The position numbers were made by a program, and so were the translations under genes. From assembly GCA_026417035.1 (NCBI GenBank), contig JAOAEA010000025.1, positions 1 to 53,005 on the forward strand: 53,005 nt of DNA, read 5' to 3'. This DNA comes from Burkholderiales bacterium. GTDB lineage: Bacteria; Pseudomonadota; Gammaproteobacteria; Burkholderiales; SG8-39. This document shows positions 34,207 through 45,300 of the stretch, one piece after another (the first letter of the stretch is position 1; every line of letters begins with the position of its first letter). The notes below the pieces were generated by a model. It was not told the origin of the DNA. It did no database searches and worked only from the letters and a program-made list of their open reading frames with translations.

Positions 34207-35252
34207 TCGCCGCGCTTCCCGGCGGCCTCGCCGGCGTAGTGCGCGAGCGGGCGCACGCGGCGCCAGAAGCACCGCAGGTCCTGCCGCGTGGTTTCCACCG
34301 AGAGCGACCCGCCCTCGCCGGGAGAAGCGATCGTCACCATGCCGATACGGCCGCCCTCGAGCGCCGCGGCGAGCGGCGCGAGCCAACGGTGCTCGATGGC
34401 CTCGAGCGCCTCGCGCCAGGCGCCGGCCTCGGCGTAGGCCGCCGGGCCGCGCAGCGCGTCGATGAGCACGAGCGCGACGCCTTCCCGCGGCGCCTCGGCG
34501 AGCAGGGCTTCCGCGGAGGCCGGCAGCGGCGCGAGCGGCGTGCCGGCGGCGAGCGCGAGGCCGCGCGCGAGCGGTTCGTCGGCGTGCACCGAGACGCCGC
34601 GGCGCGGCGCGACCGGCGCGAACCTGCCCGCGCCCCAGAGCCAGACGCTGTTCACCGCCGGCTCGCCGCGCGCCTCGCGCTCGGCGTTCACCGGGTGGGC
34701 GTGGAGCAGCATCTGCGCCTCGTTCGCGAACGCGTGCCAGCGCACCGCGTCGGGCCCGAAGGCCTGCTCGGTCGAAACCGCGCGCCCGCGCGCGTGCGGC
34801 AGCGGCGTGGTCGTCATCTGCGGGAGCGACGGCAGGCGCAGGTACCACCGTTCGGGCGCGAGCGGATAGCAGACGAGGCCCGCGGGCGCGAAGTGGCGGT
34901 TGAGCGCCTCGGCGAGCCGCTCGGCCTCCGCGCGCGAAAGCGAGAACGCATGCGCGTCGGCGAGCAGCAGCGCCTCGCGCGCCACCTTCACGTGCACGGG
35001 GTCCGCGCGCAGCCACGCGTCCGCGCCCGGCGTGCCGCCGTCGGCAAGCAGCGTGTACGGGGCGACGGCGAGCTCGTCGCCGAGCGCGAGGCCGAAGTCG
35101 GCGAGGAGCCACCCCTCGAGCGTCTCGGAGGGTGCCGACGCGCGGCGGCCCCTCGCGAGCAGCTCGCCGAGCGCTGGAGCGGCCAGGTCCTCGTAGACCC
35201 CTGAGCCCTCGCCCGGCCAGACGAGGTCGGGAATGACGAGGCGGACGTTCAT
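34203..35252 (-). CDS. RpfE-type conserved protein
   Basis: A 349-residue protein of unknown function. The N-terminus MNVRLVIPDLVWPGEGSGVYEDLAAPALGELLAR and the central APERWYLRLPSLPQMTTTPL, then SVWLWGAGRF, are typical of the proteins annotated RpfE beside recJ in Xanthomonas and Burkholderia. Some annotations link it to phosphoglycerate-mutase-like folds, which I cannot confirm by eye. It heads the operon, overlapping recJ in ATGA. Confidence 0.7.
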   Translation of the reverse strand: MNVRLVIPDLVWPGEGSGVYEDLAAPALGELLARGRRASAPSETLEGWLLADFGLALGDELAVAPYTLLADGGTPGADAWLRADPVHVKVAREALLLADAHAFSLSRAEAERLAEALNRHFAPAGLVCYPLAPERWYLRLPSLPQMTTTPLPHARGRAVSTEQAFGPDAVRWHAFANEAQMLLHAHPVNAEREARGEPAVNSVWLWGAGRFAPVAPRRGVSVHADEPLARGLALAAGTPLAPLPASAEALLAEAPREGVALVLIDALRGPAAYAEAGAWREALEAIEHRWLAPLAAALEGGRIGMVTIASPGEGGSLSVETTRQDLRCFWRRVRPLAHYAGEAAGKRGE

Positions 35253-35474
35253 GCTTGCGCGTCGAGTCTAGCAAGTTGATGCGAAAGGGGCCACAGCCCC
35301 TTTGCGATCCGCGGAGCCCGCGGCGCGGAACGCGCTCGTCGCGCCGGGGAGGCTTTCCCGCAGGCACCTCGTCGCCGTGATCGCGGCGTTCGCTTCGCGC
35401 TGCCGGCACGCGGGCTCCGGCCCCGGCCCGCGCGTACGCGCGCTTGTGGGACAATCGCGCCACGGGAATCCCAA
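35253..35474. other. Divergent promoter region between the recJ operon and lolC
   Basis: No gene is seen in these 222 bases. A perfect 8-bp stem AAAGGGGC/GCCCCTTT with a CACA loop lies at 35284-35303. It has no T tract, so it is not a clear terminator; in the leader of the RpfE-type gene it could be regulatory. GACAAT at 35450-35455 is a possible -10 for lolC, 20 bases before its GTG. Confidence 0.35.
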
Positions 35475-36708
35475 GTGCCGTACGAGCTCTTCATCGGGCT
35501 GCGCTACACGCGCGCCAAGCGCCGCAACCACTTCATCTCCTTCATCTCGCTCATCTCGATGGCGGGCATCGCGCTCGGCGTCGCGGCGCTGATCGTGGTG
35601 CTGTCGGTGATGAACGGGTTCCAGAAGGAGCTGCGCGCGCGCATCCTCGGTGTCGCCTCGCACGTGCAGGTGAGCGGCTTCGACAACCAGCTCGCCGACT
35701 GGCAGCGCGTCGCGGCCGCGGCGCTCGCGGTCCCGGGGGTGGTCGCGGCCGCGCCCTACGTCAACGCGCAGGGGCTGCTCGCGAACGAAGGCAACGTGCG
35801 CGGCGCGATCGTGCGCGGCATCGCCCCCGAGCTCGAGGACCGCGTCGCCGACATCGGGCGCCACATGCGCACCGGCAGCCTCGAGCGGCTCGTTGCGGGC
35901 GAGTTCGGCATCGTGCTCGGCGCCGACCTCGCGCGCGCGCTGCGGGCCGCGCCCGGTGACCGCGTGACGCTCGTCGCGCCGCAGGGGCTGGTGACGCCGG
36001 CGGGCCTGGTGCCGCGGTTGAAGCAGTTCCGCGTCGTCGGCATCTTCGAGGTCGGGATGTTCGAGTACGACTCCGGGCTCGCCCTCGTCGCGCTCGCCGA
36101 CGCGCAGAAGCTCTTCCAGCTCGGCGACGCCGTCTCCGGGGTGCGGCTGAAGCTCGAGGACCTCTTCCAGTCGCGCCAGGTGGCGCGCGCGCTCTACGAG
36201 AAGCTCGGCGGCGACGTCGCGGTGAGCGACTGGACGCGCAGCCACGCGAACTTCTTCCGTGCGGTGGAGATCGAGAAACGCGTGATGTTCATCATCCTCA
36301 CCCTGATCGTCGCCGTCGCGGCCTTCAACATCGTCTCGACGCTGGTGATGGTGGTGACCGACAAGCAGGCCGACATCGCCATCCTGCGCACCCTCGGCGC
36401 GACGCCGGCGTCGATCATGGGCATCTTCCTCGTGCAGGGGGCGCTGATCGGCGTGATCGGCACGCTGCTCGGCGTCGCCGGGGGCGTCGTGCTCGCGCTC
36501 AACATCGACGTGGTGGTGCCGTTCCTCGAGCGGCTGCTCAACGTGCAGTTCCTCTCCAAGGACGTCTACTACATCAGCGAACTGCCCTCCGACCTGCAGC
36601 GCGGCGACGTGCTCACCATCGGCGGCGTCGCGCTGGTGCTCGCGTTCCTCGCCGGGCTCTATCCGAGCTGGCGCGCCGCGCGGGTGCGGCCGGCCGAGGC
36701 GTTGCGCT

Positions 36709-36716
<8 letters not shown>
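35475..36716 (+). CDS. lolC: Lipoprotein-releasing ABC transporter permease LolC/E
   Basis: A 413-residue inner-membrane protein that extracts outer-membrane lipoproteins for LolA. It has one N-terminal helix after [20 protein letters not shown], a large periplasmic domain (about 50-265) and three C-terminal helices with [23 protein letters not shown] and the ending [18 protein letters not shown]. Only one LolC/E-type gene is present, so the transporter is probably a LolF-type homodimer with LolD, although a second gene elsewhere cannot be excluded. GTG start; it overlaps lolD by 8 bases. Confidence 0.92.
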
Positions 36717-37410
<694 letters not shown>

Positions 37411-37418
37411 CCCCGGTC

Positions 37419-38435
37419 TCAGGCGAAACGCGCCTCGATGCGCCGGCGCCCCTCCGGCGTGGTCATGAAGACCAGCGTGTCGCCGGCCGCGAGGCGCAGG
37501 TCGTCCGGCGGGTTGAAGCGCCAGCGCCCGCCGGTGCGCACCGCCAGCAGCAGATGGTCGGGGCTGCGCGGCTCGAGCTCGCCGCAGGAAGCGCCGGCGA
37601 GCCGCTCCGGGACGGCGAGCTCCTCGACGCGCAGCGCCTCCTCGGAGCGCAGCATCTCGTCGAGGAACGAGATCACCTTCGGGCGCAGCATGGACGACGC
37701 GATGCGCATCCCGCCGGTGAAATCCGGGGACACGATCGCGTCCGCCCCGACCCGCCGCATCTTCTCCGTGTAGCTCACGTCGTGGCAGCGCGCGACCACG
37801 CGCACGCGCGGGTTGAGCTGCTTCGCCGAGAGGGTGATCACGAGGTTCTTCGCGTCGTCGCCGGTGATCGCGAACACGCCCGCGGCCCGGTCGATGCCGG
37901 CGTCGGCGAGCGTCTGGTCGTCGGCCGCGTCGCCGTGCAGCCAGAGGGCGTCGGGGTAGCGCTCGCGGAAGGCGTCGATGTGCTGCTGCGCGATGTCCGC
38001 GATGACGTACGGCCGGCCGGTGATGGCGAGCTCGTGCGCGACGTTCGTGCCCACGCGCCCGACCCCGCACACGATGTAGTGGCCGGAGAGTTTCTCGATC
38101 GCCTTGCGCATCCTGCGCCTCCTCAGCGCGACGTTGAACTCGCCCTCGACGATGAAGGCGGTCAGGGTGGAGAAGATGTACCAGGTGGTCGCGATGCCGG
38201 CGAACCCGACCGCCATGGTGAAGATGCGTCCCGCCGGGCTCTCGTCGAGCGGGATCACCTCGGCGTAGCCGATCGTCGCCACGGTGATGAAGGTCATGTA
38301 CAGCGCGTCGAGCCAGGTGTGGCTGGCGCCGCCGAGCAGCTTGTAGCCGACCGTCCCGACGACGTGGATCGCGGCGAGCACCGCGAGCGGCTTGCCGAAG
38401 CGCCGGCGCAACCGCTGCACGAGGAGCGGCGTCAT
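37419..38435 (-). CDS. Two-helix potassium channel with RCK (TrkA-N/TrkA-C) domains
   Basis: The 338-residue protein has two membrane helices flanking a pore loop with the filter TVATIGYAEV (51-60), then a Rossmann RCK domain starting HYIVCGVGRVGTNVAHEL (about 119-136) and a TrkA-C domain. It should be a ligand-gated K+ channel. The filter reads GYA instead of the usual GYG or GFG, which may change conduction or selectivity. The ATG overlaps the stop of the DUF2062 gene in ATGA. Confidence 0.85.
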   Translation of the reverse strand: MTPLLVQRLRRRFGKPLAVLAAIHVVGTVGYKLLGGASHTWLDALYMTFITVATIGYAEVIPLDESPAGRIFTMAVGFAGIATTWYIFSTLTAFIVEGEFNVALRRRRMRKAIEKLSGHYIVCGVGRVGTNVAHELAITGRPYVIADIAQQHIDAFRERYPDALWLHGDAADDQTLADAGIDRAAGVFAITGDDAKNLVITLSAKQLNPRVRVVARCHDVSYTEKMRRVGADAIVSPDFTGGMRIASSMLRPKVISFLDEMLRSEEALRVEELAVPERLAGASCGELEPRSPDHLLLAVRTGGRWRFNPPDDLRLAAGDTLVFMTTPEGRRRIEARFA

Positions 38436-38980
38436 GCGGCGCCCGAGCGGCGCTTGCGGCGCCGCCACGCGAGCACGACGTACGCGCGCCAGGCGGCCTG
38501 GACCGCGACGTAGCCGAGCGCGGCGAGCGACAGCGCGAGCGCGACGAGGCCCACCGCGAGCGGCTTGCCGAGCGCGAGCGACCATTCGCCCATCGCCCGC
38601 ACCCACTCCCACATGTGCGCGAACGTGAAATCGGGCGGCGCGGCCATCTCGCCCGCGTGGGTTCCGGTGAGCAGCGCGCCGTACTGGTACGCGACGAGAT
38701 AGAGCGGCACGATCGTGAGCGGGTTCGTGTAGAGGGTGGTCGCGAGCGCGACGGGGAGGTTCACGCGCAGGGGGATCGCGAGGCACGCCGCGGTGAGCAT
38801 CTGCAGCGGCCCGGGGACCAGCCCGGAGAAGAGCCCCACGGCCACGCCCCCGGAGACCGAGTGGCGGTTGAGGTGCCACAGGTTGGGGTGGTGCAGCAAC
38901 GCCCCGAAGCGAGCCACGAAGCGGTTCGCGCGCACCGCTTCGTGGCTGGGCAGGTACTTCCGGAAGAGCTTTCGGGGCAT
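38432..38980 (-). CDS. DUF2062 membrane protein
   Basis: A 182-residue protein with the DUF2062 pattern: PNLWHLNRHSVSGGVAVGLFSGLVPGPLQMLTAACLAIPLRVNLPVALA, whose conserved part is about 30-80, then TLYTNPLTIVPLYLVAYQYG. Three to four helices are predicted. The function is unknown. It precedes and overlaps the K+ channel gene by 4 bases, so the two form an operon. TAGAAT on the minus strand at 39064-39069 could be its promoter, leaving a leader of about 77 nt. Confidence 0.82.
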   Translation of the reverse strand: MPRKLFRKYLPSHEAVRANRFVARFGALLHHPNLWHLNRHSVSGGVAVGLFSGLVPGPLQMLTAACLAIPLRVNLPVALATTLYTNPLTIVPLYLVAYQYGALLTGTHAGEMAAPPDFTFAHMWEWVRAMGEWSLALGKPLAVGLVALALSLAALGYVAVQAAWRAYVVLAWRRRKRRSGAA

Positions 38981-39063
38981 GATGCGCGGCGCGCCGCCCG
39001 AGGGGCAGGGGAGCCGCGGGCTGTGCGCTGGGAGGCCGCGTGCGGCGTTGTGGGTTGCGGGCC

Positions 39064-39069
39064 ATTCTA
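39064..39069 (-). promoter_or_regulatory. Possible -10 hexamer for the DUF2062-K+ channel operon
   Basis: TAGAAT on the minus strand lies in the 135-base gap divergent from comEC. No -35 match is visible at 16-18 bases. It is another instance of the hexamer that precedes denD, phaR and dsbB. Confidence 0.3.
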
Positions 39070-39115
39070 GCGAAACTCGATTCCCGCCGGACGCCCCGCC
39101 GGCACGAACCGGAAG

Positions 39116-41506
39116 ATGCGCGTCGCGATCCTCGCCTTCGCCGCCAGTGCGCTCCTCGTCGCGCGTCTGCCCGCGCTCGCGGGGTGGCCGGCGATCGCCG
39201 CCGCGGCGTGCGCCGCGGCCCTGGCGGGCACGGTCGCGCAGCGTCGCCAGGGCGCCCCCCGCCTCGCGGGCGTCGCGGCGGCGGCGGCGCTCGCGGGCTT
39301 CGCCTGGGCATCGGCCTACGGCCAGCTCCGCGTCGCCGACCGCCTCGCGCACGACCTCGAGGGTCGCGATCTCGTCGTGACCGGCGTCGTCGCCGGCCTG
39401 CCGCAGCCGTTCGAGCGCGGCGTGCGCTTCGAGCTCGATGTGGAGACGGCCCGGCTCGCCGGCGGCGGCGCGGTGAGGGTGCCCCGACGCGTGATCCTCT
39501 CCTGGTTCAACGGCTATACGCGCGAAGAGTTCGACGAGGTGCTGCCGCTGCGCGCGGGCGAGCGCTGGCGCTTCGCCGTGCGGCTCAAGCGCCCGCACGG
39601 GAATGCGAATCCGCACGGTTTCGATTTCGAGGGCTGGCTCGCCGAGCGCGGCATCGGCGCGACCGGCTACGTGCGGCCGAAGGGGCCGCGCGAGCGGCTC
39701 GATGCGCTCGTGCCCGCGCCGGGCTACCTCGTCGAGCGGGCGCGGGAAGACGTGCGCCGGCGCTTCACGGCGGCGCTGCCTGACGGGCGCTACACGGGCG
39801 TGCTCGTCGCGCTCGCGGTCGGCGACCAGCGCGCCATCGTGTCGCAGGACTGGGACGTGTTCACCCGCACCGGGGTCGGCCACCTCATGAGCATCTCGGG
39901 GCTGCACGTCACCATGGTCTCGGGATTGTTCGCGGCGATCGCCGGTTTCCTCTGGCGACGCTCCGAGCGCCTGGTCCTCGCGCTACCCGCACGCAAGGCC
40001 GCCGCCGTGGCGGCCGTCGTCGCGGCGCTCGCCTATACGCTGCTCGCCGGCTTCCAGGTGCCGGCGCAGCGCACGCTCTACATGCTCGCCGTGGTCGCGC
40101 TGGCGCTCTGGTTCGACCGCCTCGACTCGAGCTCACGGGTGCTCGCCGCCGCCCTCGCCGTCGTGCTGGTGCTCGATCCGCTCGCCGTGACGGCGCCGGG
40201 TTTCTGGCTCTCGTTCGGCGCGGTGGCGGCGATCCTGTATGTCGCCGCGGGCCTCGCCGCGAAGCCCCACTGGCTCGCCGCGGCAGCGCGCACCCAAGGG
40301 GCGGTGACGCTCGGGCTCGCGCCGCTCGCGGTGGCGCTCTTCCAGCAGGTCTCGCTCGTCTCGCCGGTGGCGAACGCGATCGCGATCCCGGTGGTGAGCT
40401 TCGTCGTCACCCCGCTCGCGCTCGCCGCCGTGGTCTTTCCCCTCGATGCGATCCTCGCGGCGGCGCACGGGGTGCTCGAAGCGCTGATGTGGGTGCTCGA
40501 CCGGCTCGCCGCGGCGCCGGGCGCCGTGTGGCAACAGCACGCGCCCGCGGCGTGGGCGGTGGTGCTCGCGCTCGCGGGCGTCGCCTGGATGCTCGCGCCG
40601 CGCGGATTCCCTTCGCGCTGGGTCGGGGCGCTCCTCTTCCTCCCGCTCGCGATCGCGCCGCCGCCGCTCCCGCACGGGGTGGCCGAGGTAACGGTGCTGG
40701 ACGTGGGGCAGGGCCTGGCGACGGTGGTGCGCACCGCGGGCCACACGCTCGTCTACGACACCGGGCCGCGTTACAGCCTCGAGGCCGATGCCGGCAACCG
40801 GGTCGTGGTGCCCTACCTGCGCGCGGTGGGTGCCGGGTCGGTCGACGCGCTCGTCGTCACGCACGAGGACATCGACCACGCGGGCGGCGCGGCCTCGGTC
40901 ATGCGCGTGTTCCCGGCGGCACGGCTCTACGCGTCGCTCGACCCGCGCTCGCCGCTGCTCGCGGGCGACGCCCGATACCGGCTCCCCTGCATCGCGGGCC
41001 AGCGCTGGCGCTGGGACGGCGTCGCGTTCGAGATGCTGCACCCGGGCTCCGCTGCGGGGCCGACGCGCCGCGGCGCGAACGACGCGAGCTGCGTCCTCGC
41101 CGTCTCGACCGCGGGGGGGCGTGTCCTGCTCACCGGGGACATCGAGGCGGCGGCGGAGCAGGCGCTCCTCGCCGCGCAGCCCCGTTCGCTCGCCGCCGAC
41201 GTCGTCGTCGTTCCCCATCACGGCAGCCGCACGTCCTCGACTCCGGCGTTCGTGGCCGCGGTCGCGCCGCGCTACGCCGTGGTGCCCGTGGGCTATCGCA
41301 ACCGCTTCGGCCATCCGAAGGCCGAGGTGCTCGACCGCTACGCGGAGAGCGGCGCCGTCGTGCTGCGCACCGATCGCGACGGCGCGGTCCTCTTCCGGCT
41401 CGGCCCGGAGGGGATTGCGGCGGCGCGACAGCGGGACGCGGGAAGGCGGTACTGGTCGGACTGGGCCCCCGGGCCGCTCGGCGGTGCGGCCGGGCCCCGG
41501 GAATAG
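39116..41506 (+). CDS. comEC: DNA internalisation competence protein ComEC/Rec2
   Basis: A 796-residue inner-membrane channel for uptake of single-stranded DNA in natural transformation. An N-terminal OB-like DUF4131 region is followed by the competence domain with GHLMSISGLHVTMVSGLF and many helices. The C-terminal metallo-beta-lactamase-like domain contains VLDVGQGLATVV, THEDIDHAGG and VPHHGSRTSSTPAF, so all three domains are intact. It is divergent from DUF2062. Confidence 0.93.
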   Translation: MRVAILAFAASALLVARLPALAGWPAIAAAACAAALAGTVAQRRQGAPRLAGVAAAAALAGFAWASAYGQLRVADRLAHDLEGRDLVVTGVVAGLPQPFERGVRFELDVETARLAGGGAVRVPRRVILSWFNGYTREEFDEVLPLRAGERWRFAVRLKRPHGNANPHGFDFEGWLAERGIGATGYVRPKGPRERLDALVPAPGYLVERAREDVRRRFTAALPDGRYTGVLVALAVGDQRAIVSQDWDVFTRTGVGHLMSISGLHVTMVSGLFAAIAGFLWRRSERLVLALPARKAAAVAAVVAALAYTLLAGFQVPAQRTLYMLAVVALALWFDRLDSSSRVLAAALAVVLVLDPLAVTAPGFWLSFGAVAAILYVAAGLAAKPHWLAAAARTQGAVTLGLAPLAVALFQQVSLVSPVANAIAIPVVSFVVTPLALAAVVFPLDAILAAAHGVLEALMWVLDRLAAAPGAVWQQHAPAAWAVVLALAGVAWMLAPRGFPSRWVGALLFLPLAIAPPPLPHGVAEVTVLDVGQGLATVVRTAGHTLVYDTGPRYSLEADAGNRVVVPYLRAVGAGSVDALVVTHEDIDHAGGAASVMRVFPAARLYASLDPRSPLLAGDARYRLPCIAGQRWRWDGVAFEMLHPGSAAGPTRRGANDASCVLAVSTAGGRVLLTGDIEAAAEQALLAAQPRSLAADVVVVPHHGSRTSSTPAFVAAVAPRYAVVPVGYRNRFGHPKAEVLDRYAESGAVVLRTDRDGAVLFRLGPEGIAAARQRDAGRRYWSDWAPGPLGGAAGPRE

Positions 41507-41672
41507 GAGGGCGCGGCACGGCGTTCCGGTGGCCGGATCGCTCGGGACGTGACATCCGCCCGATCCCGGGCGTTGCGCTCCCCGGGGGCGAGGCGTAGCA
41601 TCGGCCATCCCGACGGCAGCTTCGTCGCCGCGGGATCCCCGCAAACTCGCCGCGCCCGCCGCGGACCCCCAA

Positions 41673-42230
41673 ATGATCCGACGCAGACTCCTGCGCGTCC
41701 TCGGCGTCGCCGTCGCTGCCGCGACCCTCGCGGTGCCCGCGGCCGCGTCCCCCGACACCGGCAACGAGGCGGGCGGCGCCGACGTGACGCTCACGCGTTT
41801 TTTCAGCCTGATCTCCGGCGCGAAGGGTGAGCGGCGCGACCGCGAGACCCTCAAGGGCCTGTTCCGTTCCGACGCGCAGTTCATGTACGCGCGCCGCGTG
41901 AGCGAGGCCGAGGCCTCGGCCGCCACGCTCGCCTCGCCCGACTCGTTCATCGACGTGCTCGTGCCGATGTACGAGCGCGCCGGGCGGCGCGAGCGGCCGC
42001 GCTGGATGCACGGGGACACGAAGGGCGACCTCGCGGTGATCCGCGTGCAGTACGAATGGTGGGACGAGGGCGGCAAGCCGATCCAGGGCATGAAGTTCGT
42101 GACGCTCGTTCGCGACGGCGGCGCGTGGAAGATCGCGTTCATGGCCTGGCAGGACGATGCACCGACGGCGGAGGCGCCCGAAGCGCCCGCTGCGGCCTCG
42201 CGCACCGCCGCGAAGCAGCTCCCGCGCTGA
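41673..42230 (+). CDS. Exported protein of unknown function, NTF2/SnoaL-like
   Basis: The 185-residue product has a twin-arginine-like basic start (MIRRRLLRVLG) and a hydrophobic signal sequence cut near AAASPD. The body (ETLKGLFRSDAQFMYARR, ...LAVIRVQYEWWDEGGKPIQGMKFVTLVRDGGAWKIAFMAWQ) has the strand pattern of a lumazine/nuclear-transport-factor 2-like fold, often used for small-ligand binding or as a protein chaperone. No clear catalytic residues are seen. It is monocistronic, with a terminator 18 bases after the stop. Confidence 0.7.
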   Translation: MIRRRLLRVLGVAVAAATLAVPAAASPDTGNEAGGADVTLTRFFSLISGAKGERRDRETLKGLFRSDAQFMYARRVSEAEASAATLASPDSFIDVLVPMYERAGRRERPRWMHGDTKGDLAVIRVQYEWWDEGGKPIQGMKFVTLVRDGGAWKIAFMAWQDDAPTAEAPEAPAAASRTAAKQLPR

Positions 42231-42247
42231 GAGCGCTCGCCCGACGG

Positions 42248-42282
42248 GGCCTCGCGCGAAGCCGGCGCGGGGCCTTCGCTTT
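42248..42282 (+). terminator. Terminator after the NTF2-like gene
   Basis: GGCCTCGCGC (42248-42257) pairs with GCGCGGGGCC (42265-42274) over 10 bp with one G-T pair. TTCGCTTTCT follows. It also separates the gene from the convergent Anbu cluster. Confidence 0.6.
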
Positions 42283-42302
42283 CTCCGGGGGCGCCGCGCG
42301 CG

Positions 42303-45300
42303 TCAGCCCGGGGCGCGGCGCAGGTCGAGGGTGTAGGGGAAGTGCCGGTTCGGCGGCTCCGCCGCCACCGACATCGGGCCGGGCGTGTGCCCGTGGGCCC
42401 AGAAGCGCGCGAAGCGCCGCGCTTCCGCCTCGTTGGCGTTGACCGGGAAGGTCTCGTAGTTCCGGCCACCGGGGTGCGAGACGTGGTACGTGCACCCGCC
42501 GATCGCGCGGCCGCTCCACGTGTCGACGATGTCGAAGACGAGCGGCGTGTGCACGCCGATCGTGGGATGGAGCGCGGAGGGCGGCGCCCACGCCTTGAAA
42601 CGCACGCCGGCGACGAACTCGCCGTGCACGCCCGTGGGCCGCAGCGGCACCGGCCGCCCGTTGCAGGCCACGACGTGGCGCTCGCCGACCATCCCGCGCA
42701 CCTTCACCTGCAGCCGCTCGACAGAGGAATCGACATAGCGCGCGGTGCCGGTTCCCGACATCTCCTCGCCGAGGACGTGCCAGGGCTCGATCGCCTGCCT
42801 CAGCTCGAGCTCGACGCCTTCGTAGACGACGGTCCCGTAGCGGGGGAAGCGGAACTCGAGGAACGGCGCGAACCAGGCGTCGCGGAACGCGTAGCCGGCC
42901 GCGCGCAGGTCGCGCGCCACGTCGCGGATGTCCTCGCCCACGAAGTGCGGGAGCATCCAGCGGTCGTGGAGCTCGGTGCCCCAGTGCACCAGGCGGCCGC
43001 GGTAGGGCGCCTTCCAGAAGCGCGCCACCAGCGCGCGCAGGAGCAGCATCTGCACGAGGCTCATGCGCGCGTGCGGCGGCATTTCGAAGGCGCGGAACTC
43101 CACGAGCCCGAGGCGGCCGGACGGGCCGTCGGGCGAGTAGAGCTTGTCGATCGAGAACTCGGCGCGGTGGGTGTTGCCGGTGAGGTCGACGAGCAGGTTG
43201 CGCAGCAGCCGGTCCACGAGCCACGGCTTTCCGGCCTCCTCGCCCGCGGCGAGCTTCGCCTGCATCTGCTGGAACGCGATCTCGAGCTCGTAGAGGTTGT
43301 CGTCGCGCGCCTCGTCGACGCGCGGCGCCTGCGAGGTCGGGCCGATGAACGTCCCGGAGAAGAGGTAGGAGAGCGCGGGGTGGTTCTGCCAGTAGGTGAT
43401 GAGGCTCGCGAGGAGGTCCGGGCGGCGCAGGAACGGCGAGTCGGCGGCCGTCGCGCCGCCGAGCGTCACGTGGTTGCCGCCGCCGGTGCCGGTGTGGCGC
43501 CCGTCGAGCATGAACTTCTCGGTGCCGAGCCGCGCCTGCCGCGCTTCTTCGTACAGGCTCGTGGTGTTGCGCACGAGCTCCGGCCAGCTCGAGGCGGGCT
43601 GCACGTTCACCTCGATCACGCCGGGGTCGGGCGTGACCGCGAGCGAGCGCAGCCGCGGGTCGCGCGGCGGCGGATAACCCTCGACGCGCACCGGCAGCGC
43701 GAGCTTCGCCGCGACGCGCTCGACGCCGGCGACGAGGTCCACGAAGTGCTCGAGCGCGGTGAGCGGGGGCAGGAACACGTGCAACCGCCCGCCGCGCGCT
43801 TCGACGGCGAGCGCGGTGCGCACCACCTCGCGCGGCGCGGGCGTGCGCTTCGGCCGGCGGTGGACGATCGCCTCGTTGCGGGCGTGCGCGTCATGGAGCT
43901 CCGCGCGCGGATCGAACGGATCGCGCTCGAAGTCGGGCTCGACGTCCTCGGGCGCCACCTCGGGTAGCGAGGCGAGCGGCAGCCGGTAGCCGAGCGGCGA
44001 GTCGCCGGGAAGGAGGTAGAGCTGCTCGCGGCGCAGCGGCCAGGCCGAGCTCTCCCAGACGGTCGCCTTCTCCGCGCCCCCGGCGCGCAGCGGCAGCACG
44101 AACCCCGCCGGCTGGTCGAGGCCGCGGGCGAGCGCGCGCGCGAGCCGCGAGCGCTCGTCGTAATCCTTCATCGGCACGGTGGCCGGATCCACGTTCACCG
44201 GCAGGTTCTGCTCGAGCGCGAGGAGCGGCAGCGGATCCTCGAACGCGGCGATCACGTACGCCTGCGGCAGGCCGAGCGCCGCCGCGAGCGCGAGGGCGAA
44301 GCGCCGGGCGTCCTCGGGCCCCGCGCCCGCCGGCGACGCTTCGGAGCCGATGAGCGCGGGCTCGCGCCAGAGCGGCTTGCCGTCGGCGCGCCAGTGGATG
44401 GAGAGCGCCCAGCGCGGCAGCGGCTCGCCGGGATACCACTTGCCCTGGCCGTAGCAGACGAGCCCGCCCGGCGCGAAGCGCTCGCGCAGCCGGCGCGCGA
44501 GCTTCTCGGCGAGCTCCCACTTCGCCGGGGAGAGGGCGGTGAAGTTCCACTCCGCGCCATCCATGTCGTCGATCGCGACGAAGGTCGGCTCGCCGCCCTG
44601 CGTCAGACGCACGTCCGCGGCCCGCAGGTCGTGGTCCACGCGGTGGCCGAGCGCGTCGATCTCGGCCCATTCGGCCTCGGCGTAGGGCTTCGTCACGCGC
44701 GGGTCCTCGTGGATGCGCGTGACGCGCATCTCGAACTCGAGCTTCGATTCGCAGGGTTCGGTGTAGCCCACCACCGGCGCGGCCGAGGCCGGGAACGCCG
44801 TCGCCGCGAGCGGGATGTGGCCTTCGCCCGCGAGGAGCCCCGAGGTCGGGTCGAGCCCGATCCAGCCGGCGCCGGGCAGGTAGGCTTCCGCCCACGCGTG
44901 CAGATCGGTGAAGTCGCGCTCCGGGCCGGCCGGACCGTCGAGGGGCTTCACGTCGGCCGCGAGCTGGACGAGATAGCCCGACACGAAGCGCGCGGCGAGC
45001 CCGAGCCGGCGCAGGATCTGCACCAGGAGCCAGCCCGTGTCGCGGCACGACCCCGAGCCGAGCGCGAGGGTCTCCTCCGGCGTCTGCACGCCCGGCTCCA
45101 TGCGCACGAGGTAGCGGATGTCGCGCTGCAGCCGCTGGTTCAGGTGGACGAGCGTGTTCACCGTGTTGTCCCCCGGCCGGAACCCCGAGCGCCGGAATGC
45201 CTCGATCCATTCCGCCTGCCTCGGGCCGAGGTCTTCCAGCACGAGGTACGGGGCGAGCTCGGCGCGCAGCGCGGCCGGATACTCGAACGGAAACCGCTCC

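Noticed and set aside
35284-35303. 8-bp hairpin as a terminator
   Set aside because: No T tract on either side, and it lies upstream of both divergent genes, where no transcript needs to end.
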